This document shows, one piece after another, positions 34,856-44,930 of a DNA stretch of 64,000 bases. Source of the DNA: Acinetobacter sp. Its GTDB lineage: Bacteria > Pseudomonadota > Gammaproteobacteria > Pseudomonadales > Moraxellaceae. Location: contig JAITLL010000018.1 in NCBI GenBank assembly GCA_031277915.1, positions 1 through 64,000 on the forward strand. Direction: 5' to 3'. The position numbers and the translations under genes were made by a program. Under the pieces are notes generated by a model, which ran no database searches, was not told where the DNA came from, and saw nothing but the letters and a program-made list of their open reading frames with translations. The first letter of the stretch is position 1; every line of letters begins with the position of its first letter.

Positions 34856-35629
34856 ATGATTTCAAAGAAATTTATATTACTAGTCTTTTTATTAATACTT
34901 GTAAAACATGAGGCGTTGGCCGATTCATCTATTGATGTACTACTAGATGAGGGTAAAGATTATTTTGAAGGTATTAATGGTAAAGAGCGAGATTACGATA
35001 AAGCTTTAGAACTATTTTTAGTGGCTGCAAAACAAGGAAGTCCATTAGCAGAAGCTCGAATTGCATATATGTATCAAACAGGAACTGGGGTTACTCAAGA
35101 CTATTCCGAAGCTTTTAAGTGGAACCTTAAAGCTGCAAAGAACGGAGAATTACAAGCACAATATAATTTGGCATTGATGTATAAAGATGGTTTAGGTACA
35201 GGAAAAAGCGATACAAATGCTTTTAAATGGTTTAAACAGGCAGCACTCCAAGGTGATGCATCTGCTCAAATAAATTTGGGGTTAATGTATCAAAATGGCG
35301 AAGGTGTAGATAAGAATGTAGATAAAGCATTCACTTGGTATAAGAGCGCTGCTGCTCAAAATGATTTCATGGCTTTTTATTACTTGGGAACGTTCTATGA
35401 AGAAGGAATCAGTGTTAAAAAAGATGAAAAGCTTGCATTTGATTACTATCGAAAAGCTGCATTATTAGAGTATGGACTTGGTCAATATGAATTAGCTAGA
35501 TGCTATGAATATGGAATTGGAACAGATAAGAACATGAGCAAGGCAATAGAGTGGTATGGTAAGGCAGCTACGAGAGGTAGTGACGAAGCTATCGAAAAAT
35601 TGAAAGAACTAGAAAGCAAAAAATTTTAG
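34856..35629 (+). CDS. Exported Sel1-repeat protein
   Basis: A 257-residue protein with a signal peptide (cleavage near EALADS). About six Sel1-like repeats of 36 residues follow, each with a pattern like AQYNLALMYKDGLGTGKSDT or AEARIAYMYQTGTGV. Sel1 proteins act as periplasmic scaffolds or adaptors. There is a good ribosome site (agaaggaag) before the ATG. The gene stands alone; its partner is unknown. Confidence 0.8.
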   Translation: MISKKFILLVFLLILVKHEALADSSIDVLLDEGKDYFEGINGKERDYDKALELFLVAAKQGSPLAEARIAYMYQTGTGVTQDYSEAFKWNLKAAKNGELQAQYNLALMYKDGLGTGKSDTNAFKWFKQAALQGDASAQINLGLMYQNGEGVDKNVDKAFTWYKSAAAQNDFMAFYYLGTFYEEGISVKKDEKLAFDYYRKAALLEYGLGQYELARCYEYGIGTDKNMSKAIEWYGKAATRGSDEAIEKLKELESKKF

Positions 35630-35674
35630 AATCTAATCAATCAGTTAATTTATTTTTGATTAAATATAACTGAT

Positions 35675-36670
35675 TTATTCATCATTTAATGCACATTCAA
35701 AGTTACTTGGGTTTTCTTTACATCTTACTTTTTTCAAAAAATTCATCATTTTAGGGTCATAAATACCTGATTTGGTTAGCTGTATACGTGCCTCGCGCAT
35801 CATTTTCATATAATTTAATTGTTCATTTTTAGGAATATCCATCCAATATTTTGAAGGAATATCACTTTCATATTTGGCAATAATGCTAAACGTTCTATTG
35901 AGTTGGCTGGCTACCCAAGTTCGAGACTTTTGCCCAAAACCTGCTGGAAACTGGTCTTTACGAATAATGAAGTTTGCTGAAATTTGAGTTAAAGGAAAAC
36001 GAATGATTGCTCCTTTCTCTCCTAAACCTTTGTATAGTTCAAAAGGTTTAAATGCCACAATAGGAGCGGGCACAATATCAATTTCATGGTTATTAAACTT
36101 TGCACCAGCATTGGTCACGTCTACCGATACAGCCTGACCGCCAACATGTTGCACAAGCTTTGGTTGGGCTTCATCATATTTAAATACCCCAATTTTCTTA
36201 CCAGCAGCTTTCGCTAGAGTATTTATGCTTCTATCATTTACAAATAAATATGCAGGGCCAATTGTGCCTAAACCTGCAATTTCGTAAGGGCCTACCACCA
36301 TGTTTTTTGCGGCCATTGGTGAAGACAACAGCTTATAGGCGTTAATTGCCGTTTTCATATTTGTTAATGCGCCAACGGCATCTAAAGATCCTGTATATTT
36401 ATTAAATTGACGGCCACGTAAACCATTAATAATAGCGCCATCACATTTTCCAACTTTTAAGTCTTCAGCCGCAACACGTTCATCAACATAGGCTTTTAAA
36501 GATATATCAGCTCCCCAATTTTTGGCTTCAAGTGCATAATCCTTTGCTAAAGCGAAAGCTTCTCCCGACTTACCAATTGGGTCAAAAACACAGACAGTTT
36601 GTTGTTTTGCATAAATAGTGGTTGTTAAACATGTGCTTGTAATCAATAAAATAATTTTTAAACGATCCAT
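35675..36670 (-). CDS. AdeT1/AdeT2-type putative solute-binding protein
   Basis: A 331-residue protein with a signal peptide (MDRLKIILLITSTCLTTTIYA). The mature part begins KQQTVCVFDPIGKSGEAFAL, and the whole resembles periplasmic TRAP/DctP-like binding proteins. It corresponds to the Acinetobacter AdeT family, historically linked with aminoglycoside efflux though a pump function is doubtful. It ends with cysteines (RCKENPSNFECALND) likely to form a disulfide. It lies next to adeS, the usual location of adeT-like genes near adeABC. Confidence 0.75.
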   Translation of the reverse strand: MDRLKIILLITSTCLTTTIYAKQQTVCVFDPIGKSGEAFALAKDYALEAKNWGADISLKAYVDERVAAEDLKVGKCDGAIINGLRGRQFNKYTGSLDAVGALTNMKTAINAYKLLSSPMAAKNMVVGPYEIAGLGTIGPAYLFVNDRSINTLAKAAGKKIGVFKYDEAQPKLVQHVGGQAVSVDVTNAGAKFNNHEIDIVPAPIVAFKPFELYKGLGEKGAIIRFPLTQISANFIIRKDQFPAGFGQKSRTWVASQLNRTFSIIAKYESDIPSKYWMDIPKNEQLNYMKMMREARIQLTKSGIYDPKMMNFLKKVRCKENPSNFECALNDE

Positions 36671-36883
36671 ATTTAATTATCCATTATTTAAATTATAAAA
36701 ATTATTTTATGAATCTGGGTTAGATTAGATATGGCATTTCAAGGAAAATATTTAGTGAAAAAGTCAAAAGACAGCAACGAAAGTGGTGTGGACTATTTTT
36801 AATGGAAAGAGAGTCTATCAACAATAATCTAGTTTAGGCTTAGGGTGGGCTGAACAAACCATCAGCTTACCCGGAGTATCTTT

Positions 36884-37954
36884 TTAATTATCCATTAAAA
36901 TTTTTATAGTGAAAGTACTTTTGGAACCATGATTGCTATATTGAATAGAACCTTTAAGCGCAACCACAATTGCATGTACAACAGCTAGACCTAAGCCTGT
37001 ACCGCCAAACTCTTTATTTCTTGATTCTTCTAATCTAAAAAATGGTTTAAACAGATCATCTTGGAACTCAGTTGCAATGCCGGGGCCTTCATCTTCAATT
37101 TTTAATATCCAATTTTGTGAAATTACTTCCGAAGAGATTTTAAGTTTTCCTGCATTTGAATAACGAATTGCGTTATCAATTAAAGCAATTAAAACTTGTT
37201 CAATACGGCGACGGTCACAAAATACAGGAGTTGTCGTTAGGTCTAGTTCTGGTACTAAGTTTGCTTGTTCTAAGCGGTCTTCAAAGGCTTTAAGGACTTT
37301 TTCAACCACAGACTTAAAGTCGAATAACTCATAATTTAATCTTAGTTGCTGGTTCTCTACTAAACTTAGGGTTCGTAAGTCTTCGACTAAGTGAGATAGA
37401 CCTTCAACTTGATTTAAGAGACTTTTGAATAGAATTTCATCAGGATTAAAAACGCCGTCGATTATGCCTTGTAGGCGGCCTTGCAAAATTGTGATTGGAG
37501 TTCTCAGTTCATGAGCTATAGCAGCATTCCACACCTGTGCATTTTCCACAGAAACTTCTAGTTTTTGAGCCATATCATTAAAATTATGTAAAAGTTCGGA
37601 CATTTCAGCCGAGTGAACCCTATTGTCATAAGCTCTAGCAGAGAGATCACCCTGACTAATTTTGTTGGCTGCTTCGGCTAAGAAATTGATCGGAATAATA
37701 AAGCGTTTAGCCAAATGCATACCAATCACGAGTGAAATCAGACAACCACAGAAAATGACGGCAGACATCCAAATCCAATCTATAAAATGAAATTCTGTCC
37801 AATCCTCTTGTAGAGAGTCTAAAGTGAGCCAACCTTTTTCAATAGCATAGCTATAAATGAGATAACCTAGTAAAACTGAAAATAGGGTAATACTCAAATT
37901 AACAATACTGAAAGCAATAAAAAGTTGCTTACTGATTCCTAACTTACTTTTCAT
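36884..37954 (-). CDS. adeS: AdeS sensor histidine kinase
   Basis: A 356-residue protein. Two membrane segments (about 10-35 and 60-82) flank a short periplasmic loop. A HAMP region (about 82-135), the H-box IAHELRTPITILQGR (His 148) and the N, G1 and G2 boxes (IDNAIRYSN, DEGPGIATEFQ, FGGTGLGLAVV) follow. It phosphorylates AdeR. Gly 30 and the Thr after the H-box Arg are present, so two positions often changed in over-expressing strains appear unaltered. It is translated from the same transcript as adeR, 32 bp downstream. Confidence 0.92.
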   Translation of the reverse strand: MKSKLGISKQLFIAFSIVNLSITLFSVLLGYLIYSYAIEKGWLTLDSLQEDWTEFHFIDWIWMSAVIFCGCLISLVIGMHLAKRFIIPINFLAEAANKISQGDLSARAYDNRVHSAEMSELLHNFNDMAQKLEVSVENAQVWNAAIAHELRTPITILQGRLQGIIDGVFNPDEILFKSLLNQVEGLSHLVEDLRTLSLVENQQLRLNYELFDFKSVVEKVLKAFEDRLEQANLVPELDLTTTPVFCDRRRIEQVLIALIDNAIRYSNAGKLKISSEVISQNWILKIEDEGPGIATEFQDDLFKPFFRLEESRNKEFGGTGLGLAVVHAIVVALKGSIQYSNHGSKSTFTIKILMDN

Positions 37955-37986
37955 AAAAAATTCCCTAGCCCTATTTTTAATATTAT

Positions 37987-38730
37987 TTAAACATCATCTT
38001 TTACAGCTAGTGGATTATCGAGTCTATATCCTACGCCACGCACATTAACTAACATGTGGAGTATTCCTTGTTCCTCCAGTTTTTTTCTAAGCTTACTCAC
38101 ATGGCTATCTACGGTTCGTTCCAGTGCATCACTATCATTCATACAATGATTCAGGAGTTCACCGCGTGTAAAAACTTTGTGAGGTTGATCAATCATGAGT
38201 GAAATAATTTTATATTCAGTGAGCGTTAGATTAAGCAATATTTTCTTGTTTTGAGCATGAAGATAAACACTATGAGTATCTGTATCAATTTCAATGTCTT
38301 TGTAGACCTTATTTTTATTAGATGCTTTATTGGTTAGCTCAGTTCTTCGTAAGACTGCCTGAACTCTAGCGATGACTTCATTCGGGTTAAAGGGCTTAAC
38401 AACAAAATCATCTGCACCGACTCTTAATGCCATGACCTTATCAATATCTTGATCTAGCGCCGTCAGCATAATCACGGGAGTTTGAGCTTTTTGGCGGATT
38501 TTATTTAACACTTCCCAGCCGTTAAGCTCGGGTAATTTAATATCAAGTAAAATTAAATCAATGGGTTGGCTTGAATGTATTTCAATCGCTTGCTTTCCAT
38601 TCATGGCTCGTACAACAGTCATTCCTTCTCTTTTTAAATAATTTTCAATAATGTCGCCAATATCATAATCGTCCTCTACAACGAGAATAACCTTATCGCG
38701 ACAATCAAAAGAAAAAGAACGATCAAACAT
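37987..38730 (-). CDS. adeR: AdeR response regulator
   Basis: A 247-residue OmpR-type regulator. The receiver domain (about 12-130) has acidic D20/D21, phosphoacceptor Asp 63 (LILLDIKLPELNG), and Lys 112 in VVKPFNP. The winged-helix effector domain is at about 145-240 (LTLTEYKIISLMID, ERTVDSHVSKLRKKL, VRGVGYRLDNP). It activates adeAB. Asp 20, Ala 91 and Pro 116, positions where activating changes have been reported, have the wild-type residues. It is divergent from adeA with the direct-repeat operator between them. Confidence 0.93.
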   Translation of the reverse strand: MFDRSFSFDCRDKVILVVEDDYDIGDIIENYLKREGMTVVRAMNGKQAIEIHSSQPIDLILLDIKLPELNGWEVLNKIRQKAQTPVIMLTALDQDIDKVMALRVGADDFVVKPFNPNEVIARVQAVLRRTELTNKASNKNKVYKDIEIDTDTHSVYLHAQNKKILLNLTLTEYKIISLMIDQPHKVFTRGELLNHCMNDSDALERTVDSHVSKLRKKLEEQGILHMLVNVRGVGYRLDNPLAVKDDV

Positions 38731-38784
38731 AGAAATGTGGTTATATAAAATGCTTCAACTCATCATACGCTAAATTATCTGTAT

Positions 38785-38806
38785 TTCTCCACAGTTCCTC
38801 CACACT
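38785..38806 (+). promoter_or_regulatory. AdeR-binding direct repeat
   Basis: ttctccacag (38785-38794) and cctccacact (38797-38806) form two 10-bp direct repeats separated by two bases in the adeR-adeA spacer. This matches the described AdeR target of 10-bp repeats with a 2-bp gap. Confidence 0.8.
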
Positions 38807-38865
38807 CTAGTGACGATTGCTACACACTCATCAAAAATAATGTCAGCATCAAAAACTCACTTGGT

Positions 38866-40062
38866 TTGGACAGTATGCAAAAGCATCTTTTACTTCCTTT
38901 ATTTTTATCTATTGGGCTGATATTACAGGGGTGTGGTTCAAAAGAAGCGGCTCAAGCTGAGCCAGCACCAGCGAAAGTCAGTGTATTAAGCATTCAATCG
39001 CAATCAGTTAATTTTAGTGAAAATCTTCCTGCACGTGTGCATGCATTCCGTACCGCGGAAATACGTCCACAAGTCGGAGGAATTATTGAAAGAGTTTTAT
39101 TTAAACAAGGTAGTGAAGTTAGAGCAGGGCAAGCTTTATATAAAATTAATTCAGAAACTTTTGAAGCAGATGTAAATAGCAATAGAGCTTCACTCAATAA
39201 AGCTGAGGCAGAGGTTGCGAGACTTAAAGTTCAGTTAGACCGTTACGAACAGCTCTTACCAAGTAATGCAATTAGTAAGCAAGAAGTGAGTAATGCTCAA
39301 GCTCAATATCGTCAGGCGCTTGCTGATGTCGCGCAAATGAAAGCTTTGCTAGCTCGACAAAATTTGAACCTGCAATATGCAACTGTTCGGGCGCCTATCT
39401 CGGGTCGTATCGGGCAATCTTTTGTCACTGAAGGTGCATTGGTTGGTCAAGGTGATACGAATACCATGGCCACAATTCAACAGATTGATAAAGTCTACGT
39501 CGATGTTAAGCAATCAATTAGTGAATATGAACGATTACAAGCGGCTTTAAAAAGTGGTGAGTTATCTGCAAATAGTGAAAAAACTGTGCGTATTTCTAAT
39601 AGTCAAGGACAACAATATAACGTCACAGCAAAAATGCTGTTTGAAGATATTAACGTTGACCCTGAAACAGGTGATGTAACCTTTCGTATTGAAGTAAATA
39701 ATACCGAGAGAAAACTACTTCCGGGTATGTATGTACGAGTTAATATTGACCAAGCTTCTATTCCTCAAGCTTTATTAGTTCCAGCTCAAGCGATTCAACG
39801 TAATATCAATGGTGAACCTCAGGTCTATGTGATCAATACAAAAGGGGGAGCTGAAGTTCGTCCTATTGAAATTGGACAGCAATATGAACAGTACTATATC
39901 GCCAATAAAGGCTTGAAAGTTGGTGACAAAGTCGTTGTTGAAGGTATTGAGCGTATCAAGCCCAATCAAAAACTAGTAATGACGACGTGGAAAAAACCTG
40001 CATCAGAAAATAGTGCTTCAAATGTAGAAACAAAACCGTCTACAAATCAAGGAGCTCAATAA
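38866..40062 (+). CDS. adeA: AdeA membrane fusion protein
   Basis: A 398-residue RND adaptor with a lipobox (LILQGC, Cys about 23). It has the lipoyl half FRTAEIRPQVGGIIERVLFK, an alpha hairpin, LQYATVRAPISGRIGQSF in the second half and a C-terminal membrane-proximal domain. It bridges AdeB to an outer membrane channel. Its stop overlaps the adeB start. Expression depends on AdeRS through the repeats at 38785. Confidence 0.93.
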   Translation: MDSMQKHLLLPLFLSIGLILQGCGSKEAAQAEPAPAKVSVLSIQSQSVNFSENLPARVHAFRTAEIRPQVGGIIERVLFKQGSEVRAGQALYKINSETFEADVNSNRASLNKAEAEVARLKVQLDRYEQLLPSNAISKQEVSNAQAQYRQALADVAQMKALLARQNLNLQYATVRAPISGRIGQSFVTEGALVGQGDTNTMATIQQIDKVYVDVKQSISEYERLQAALKSGELSANSEKTVRISNSQGQQYNVTAKMLFEDINVDPETGDVTFRIEVNNTERKLLPGMYVRVNIDQASIPQALLVPAQAIQRNINGEPQVYVINTKGGAEVRPIEIGQQYEQYYIANKGLKVGDKVVVEGIERIKPNQKLVMTTWKKPASENSASNVETKPSTNQGAQ

Positions 40063-43000
40063 TGATGTCACAATTTTTTATTCGACGTCCCGTTTTTGCA
40101 TGGGTCATCGCAATTTTTATCATATTGTTTGGGTTACTTAGTATTCCAAAATTGCCAATTGCTCGTTTCCCTAGCGTAGCTCCACCTCAAGTGAACATTA
40201 GTGCGACTTATCCGGGAGCAACTGCCAAAACGATTAACGATAGTGTTGTTACCTTAATTGAAAGGGAATTATCCGGTGTAAAAAATCTACTTTATTATAG
40301 TGCAACAACAGATACTTCGGGCACAGCAGATATTTCTGTCACTTTTAAACCGGGTACAGATGTCGAAATGGCTCAGGTCGATGTTCAGAATAAAATTAAA
40401 GCTATTGAAGCACGTTTACCACAGATTGTACGGCAGCAAGGTTTACAGGTTGAATCCTCATCTTCAGGCTTCTTGATGCTGGTCGGTATTAACTCTCCTA
40501 ATGGTCAATATTCAGAAGTAGATTTAAGTGATTATCTGGTTCGAAATGTCGTAGAAGAGCTAAAGCGTGTTGAAGGCGTAGGTAAAGTTCAATCTTTTGG
40601 TGCAGAGAAAGCGCTTCGAATTTGGGTCAATCCAAATAAATTAGTTTCCTATGGTTTATCAATTACTGATGTCAATAATGCAATTCGTGCAAATAATATT
40701 GAAATTGCACCTGGGCGCTTAGGCGATTTACCTGCAACTAAAGGTCAACTCATTACGGTTCCATTGTCAGCACAAGGTCAACTATCAAGCGTAGAGCAGT
40801 TTAATAATATCAGCTTAAAAAGCAAAACCAACGGAAGCGTCATTCGTTTGTCTGATGTCGCAAATGTTGAAATCGGATCGCAAGCCTACAACTTTGCTAT
40901 TTTAGAAAATGGTAAACCCGCTACTGCTGCCGCAATTCAGTTAAGCCCGGGTGCTAACGCCGTAAAAACAGCAGAAGGTGTTAGAGCAAAAATTGAAGAA
41001 TTAAAGCTCAACTTACCAGAGGGTATGCAGTTTAGTATTCCTTACGACACCGCGCCGTTTGTTAAAATTTCAATTGAAAAGGTAATTCATACATTACTTG
41101 AAGCGATGGTTTTGGTTTTCATTGTGATGTATTTATTTTTACACAATGTACGCTATACGCTTATTCCTGCGATTGTTGCACCTATTGCTTTACTCGGTAC
41201 TTTTACCGTGATGCTGCTTGCCGGATTTTCGATTAACGTACTCACCATGTTTGGTATGGTGCTGGCCATTGGGATTATTGTCGACGATGCCATTGTCGTC
41301 GTTGAAAACGTTGAAAGGATTATGGCGACTGAAGGATTAAATCCGAAAGAAGCGACATCTAAGGCAATGAAAGAGATTACCAGTCCTATTATTGGTATTA
41401 CATTGGTATTAGCCGCAGTATTTTTACCTATGGCGTTTGCGAGTGGTTCAGTCGGAATCATTTATAAACAATTTACGCTGACCATGTCCGTGTCTATTTT
41501 ATTCTCGGCCTTATTAGCACTCATATTAACACCTGCACTTTGTGCAACCATTTTAAAACCAATCGATGGTCATCATCAGAAGAAAGGCTTCTTTGCATGG
41601 TTTGATCGTAGCTTTGATAAAGTCACGAAAAAGTATGAACTGATGCTACTTAAAATCATCAAACATACTGTACCCATGATGATGCTTTTTGTGGTGATTA
41701 CAGGCATTACCTTTGCAGGAATGAAGTATTGGCCAACAGCATTTATGCCAGAGGAAGATCAAGGCTGGTTTATGACATCTTTCCAATTACCATCAGATGC
41801 AACGGCCGAACGCACGCGACATGTGGTGAATGAATTTGAAAATTCGCTTAAAGACAAACCCGATGTCAAAAGTAATACGACGATTATGGGATGGGGTTTT
41901 AGTGGTGCAGGACAAAACGTAGGTGTTGCTTTCACGACTTTAAAAGATTTCAACGAGCGAACGACTACCGCAAGTGCCATGACGAATGCGGTTAATACAT
42001 CAATGGCGAATAGTGCGGAAGGCGAAACAATGGCAGTACTTCCACCTGCTATTGATGAGCTAGGTACATTCTCTGGTTTTAGTTTGCGTTTACAAGATCG
42101 AGCAAACTTAGGGATGCCTGCTTTATTGGCTGCCCAAGATCAACTTATGCAGATGGCGGCTAAGAACAAAAAGTTCTATATGGTTTGGAATGAGGGTTTA
42201 CCGCAAGGCGATAATATTTCTTTAAAAATTGACCGCGAAAAGCTTAATACCCTTGGTGTTAAATTCTCAGACGTTTCAGACATCATTTCAACCTCAATGG
42301 GTTCAATGTATATCAATGACTTCCCTAATCAGGGTCGTATGCAACAAGTGATTGTACAAGTTGAAGCTAAATCACGTATGCAACTCAAAGATATCTTGAA
42401 CTTGAAAGTGATGGGTTCGAGCGGTCAATTGGTGTCGTTGTCTGAAGTGGTAACGCCTCAGTGGAACAAAGCGCCGCAACAATATAATCGTTACAACGGA
42501 AGACCATCTTTAAGTATTGCTGGTATTCCTAGCTTCGATACATCTTCGGGTGTGGCAATGCGTGAAATGGAACAATTGATTGCTAAGTTGCCTAAAGGCA
42601 TTGGCTATGAATGGACTGGTATCTCTTTACAAGAAAAGCAGTCTGAATCTCAAATGGCCTTTTTACTTGGTTTATCAATGTTAGTGGTGTTTCTTGTATT
42701 GGCTGCACTCTATGAAAGCTGGGCGATTCCACTTTCTGTGATGTTGGTTGTGCCACTTGGTATTTTCGGTGCGATTATTGCCATTATGTCGAGAGGTCTA
42801 ATGAATGATGTGTTCTTCAAAATTGGTCTCATTACGATTATTGGTCTATCCGCAAAGAATGCCATCTTGATTGTTGAGTTTGCAAAGATGCTCAAAGAAG
42901 AAGGCATGAGTTTGATTGAAGCCACAGTTGCGGCAGCCAAACTTCGGTTACGACCAATTCTGATGACGTCTCTTGCTTTTACATGTGGTGTAATTCCTCT

Positions 43001-43169
43001 TGTGATTGCAACAGGTGCAAGTTCTGAGACTCAACATGCATTAGGTACGGGTGTATTTGGTGGCATGATTTCAGCAACGATTCTGGCTATTTTCTTTGTT
43101 CCCGTGTTCTTCATCTTCATTTTGGGCGCCGTAGAAAAGCTATCTTCTAAGAAAAAAATCTCATCTTAA
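40062..43169 (+). CDS. adeB: AdeB RND multidrug pump
   Basis: A 1035-residue HAE1-type pump of full length. N terminus is MSQFFIRRPVFAWVIAIFII from the second ATG at 40065, which may be the true start. Other landmarks are transmembrane relay region GMVLAIGIIVDDAIVVVENV with paired Asp and GLITIIGLSAKNAILIVEFA. It pumps aminoglycosides, tetracyclines including tigecycline, fluoroquinolones and other drugs out of the periplasm by proton antiport. No internal break is seen. Loss of a complete adeC downstream means another channel is needed. Confidence 0.95.
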   Translation: MMSQFFIRRPVFAWVIAIFIILFGLLSIPKLPIARFPSVAPPQVNISATYPGATAKTINDSVVTLIERELSGVKNLLYYSATTDTSGTADISVTFKPGTDVEMAQVDVQNKIKAIEARLPQIVRQQGLQVESSSSGFLMLVGINSPNGQYSEVDLSDYLVRNVVEELKRVEGVGKVQSFGAEKALRIWVNPNKLVSYGLSITDVNNAIRANNIEIAPGRLGDLPATKGQLITVPLSAQGQLSSVEQFNNISLKSKTNGSVIRLSDVANVEIGSQAYNFAILENGKPATAAAIQLSPGANAVKTAEGVRAKIEELKLNLPEGMQFSIPYDTAPFVKISIEKVIHTLLEAMVLVFIVMYLFLHNVRYTLIPAIVAPIALLGTFTVMLLAGFSINVLTMFGMVLAIGIIVDDAIVVVENVERIMATEGLNPKEATSKAMKEITSPIIGITLVLAAVFLPMAFASGSVGIIYKQFTLTMSVSILFSALLALILTPALCATILKPIDGHHQKKGFFAWFDRSFDKVTKKYELMLLKIIKHTVPMMMLFVVITGITFAGMKYWPTAFMPEEDQGWFMTSFQLPSDATAERTRHVVNEFENSLKDKPDVKSNTTIMGWGFSGAGQNVGVAFTTLKDFNERTTTASAMTNAVNTSMANSAEGETMAVLPPAIDELGTFSGFSLRLQDRANLGMPALLAAQDQLMQMAAKNKKFYMVWNEGLPQGDNISLKIDREKLNTLGVKFSDVSDIISTSMGSMYINDFPNQGRMQQVIVQVEAKSRMQLKDILNLKVMGSSGQLVSLSEVVTPQWNKAPQQYNRYNGRPSLSIAGIPSFDTSSGVAMREMEQLIAKLPKGIGYEWTGISLQEKQSESQMAFLLGLSMLVVFLVLAALYESWAIPLSVMLVVPLGIFGAIIAIMSRGLMNDVFFKIGLITIIGLSAKNAILIVEFAKMLKEEGMSLIEATVAAAKLRLRPILMTSLAFTCGVIPLVIATGASSETQHALGTGVFGGMISATILAIFFVPVFFIFILGAVEKLSSKKKISS

Positions 43170-43174
43170 GTTAA

Positions 43175-43211
43175 ATGCATCAGGGGAAATACTTAATTTC
43201 CTCTGATGCAT
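43175..43211 (+). terminator. Strong hairpin between adeB and the adeC relic
   Basis: A 16-bp stem (atgcatcaggggaaat / atttcctctgatgcat, one G-U pair) closes a five-base loop just after adeB. No long T-run follows. It can attenuate transcription into adeC or protect the adeAB mRNA 3' end. Confidence 0.65.
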
Positions 43212-43247
43212 CCTATGCTCAACTCATTTTATTATTTGGAGAATACT

Positions 43248-43589
43248 ATGTCGAAAGTGGCAATCGTATCTCGTGGACTCGTTGTTTCTGCACTTTCTGT
43301 TGCACTCGTCGCATGTGTAAATATGCAAGCACCACAGCCGACAGCGATTTCTCATATTTCTCAAAATTTTACTCAGAATTCTTCAGGAACCACTATTGTG
43401 GAAAAAAGTTATAAACAGTTTATTTCTGACCCTAAATTATTACAGGTCATTAAAATAGGTCTAAACAATAATCGGGATTTACGGACTGCTACGCTTAATA
43501 TTGAGCGTGTACAGCAACAATACCAAATCACAAAAAATAGTCAGCTCCCGACCATTGGCGTAACGGGAAATGCAGTAATATTGGGCTAG
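43248..43589 (+). pseudogene. adeC: Truncated adeC (outer membrane factor)
   Basis: The lipoprotein N terminus of AdeC is intact (MSKVAIVSRGLVVSALSVAL, lipobox VAC), followed by YKQFISDPKLLQVIKIGLNN. The frame ends after 113 residues at VTGNAVILG where AdeC normally runs to about 465. The sequence from 43580 on reads LESVIDLQKDLEHALL in another frame and does not continue AdeC convincingly, suggesting a deletion junction near 43580. The protein cannot form a channel. Confidence 0.85.
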
Positions 43590-43709
43590 AGTCGGTTATC
43601 GATTTACAAAAAGATTTGGAACATGCACTACTGTGCGCAGAACAAATGCGTGTTGAAAGTGTTATATAGCTGTTTTAAAAACATAAAAAGATAGGTGAAG
43701 ATGCTCGAT

Positions 43710-44681
43710 TTATAAGCCTGACTCTCGGATTTTTCCGGGGGCCAGTCCATAGCGTTTTTTAATCGCACGATTAAAATGAGACTGACTCGAAAATCCTAAT
43801 CTGTAAGCAATCTCACCAATGGTCACTTTGCGCTGATGCAAATCATGCAATAGCGCATAGCCACGTTCTAATCGTAAGGTCCAGATATAGTCACTGACCG
43901 AAGACTGATCTTGTAAGTGAAATAGCCGATTTAAATGGCGCAGTGAAATTCCAACAGCCGCCGCGACTTGTTGAGTGGAAAGGTCGGGGTCAGAAAGATT
44001 ATTCGCAATATAATGTTTAGCTGTTTTTAAATAAGCATGATGTGCCCAGCTCAACTGTGTACCTTTTGTGTGGTTAATCACGGTGGTAGAAATGAGTGCC
44101 CGAATATCATCGTAAAAACAGGCCCCATCTTGTTCCCACGGGTTAATAAAATAGTTGCGAATAGTGGAGCTTAGATTTGTGGCAAAAAGTTTGTCACTTT
44201 TTGATTGATTAGACAGTTGAAGCGGCAGTTGATCGATACGTAATTTACAAAGCTCTGAAAAAACATGGGTAGGGATGTCGATCAAATATTGCTGCATTTC
44301 GGTTAAAAAACCAAAATGATATGGCACCCTTGTGTCATAAATAATGATCTCACCCGGTTCTAATAACAGACATTTTCCTTTTTGTACAAAATAGGCTTTG
44401 CCACTAATAATCAGACAGGCAAAAATCGACTCTGAGATAGAGCTGCGTATGTTTTTTTCATCCCGCTCAATCATATGATTATTGCCAATAATATTGGCTA
44501 TGCCCAACTCGGGTAATTTCACACAGGTCATTTCACATTGAATTCCTTCAAGATGAAGCGAAGAAGTCTTCAAACCAATGAGTGAATGGGTATTAGATGT
44601 GTTCCAGTATTCAAGTTGATCAGTAAAAGGCACATCCTCTGTCGAATAATGCGCATAAGAAACTATGCTGGAAGTGTTCAT
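43710..44681 (-). CDS. AraC family regulator (AraC-binding-like N-terminal domain)
   Basis: A 323-residue protein. The N-terminal ligand domain is beta-rich (AYFVQKGKCLLLEPGEIIIY). A C-terminal AraC DNA-binding domain occupies about 215-320 (LSTQQVAAAVGISLRHLNRL, IGEIAYRLGFSSQSHFNRAI). It is divergent from the cupin-MFS-dehydrogenase operon at 44931, whose likely activator it is, sensing the pathway substrate. It starts just beyond the adeC deletion junction. Confidence 0.8.
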   Translation of the reverse strand: MNTSSIVSYAHYSTEDVPFTDQLEYWNTSNTHSLIGLKTSSLHLEGIQCEMTCVKLPELGIANIIGNNHMIERDEKNIRSSISESIFACLIISGKAYFVQKGKCLLLEPGEIIIYDTRVPYHFGFLTEMQQYLIDIPTHVFSELCKLRIDQLPLQLSNQSKSDKLFATNLSSTIRNYFINPWEQDGACFYDDIRALISTTVINHTKGTQLSWAHHAYLKTAKHYIANNLSDPDLSTQQVAAAVGISLRHLNRLFHLQDQSSVSDYIWTLRLERGYALLHDLHQRKVTIGEIAYRLGFSSQSHFNRAIKKRYGLAPGKIRESGL

Positions 44682-44930
44682 CCTAAACCGTCCTTATTTT
44701 AGTTTTTCATAAAACCTACTGTTATAACTATACTCATAAAAGGTTTAAAACAACCCTTTTTAATTGAAAGTGACCATTTCAATACTTAAAAAATAACGAC
44801 CTCATCAAGTCAGCTAAATACCAAAGAATAATGTCCTGCTAGATCAAAAAACACGACCAGCTTAGATAAGCCAACCGAGCATTGTTTCGCTAAAGTGATT
44901 TCCACGATATCAAAATTAAGGAGATATATC

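Noticed and set aside
43175-43414. 79-residue frame across the adeB-adeC hairpin
   Set aside because: It starts inside a hairpin and overlaps the adeC signal sequence in another frame.
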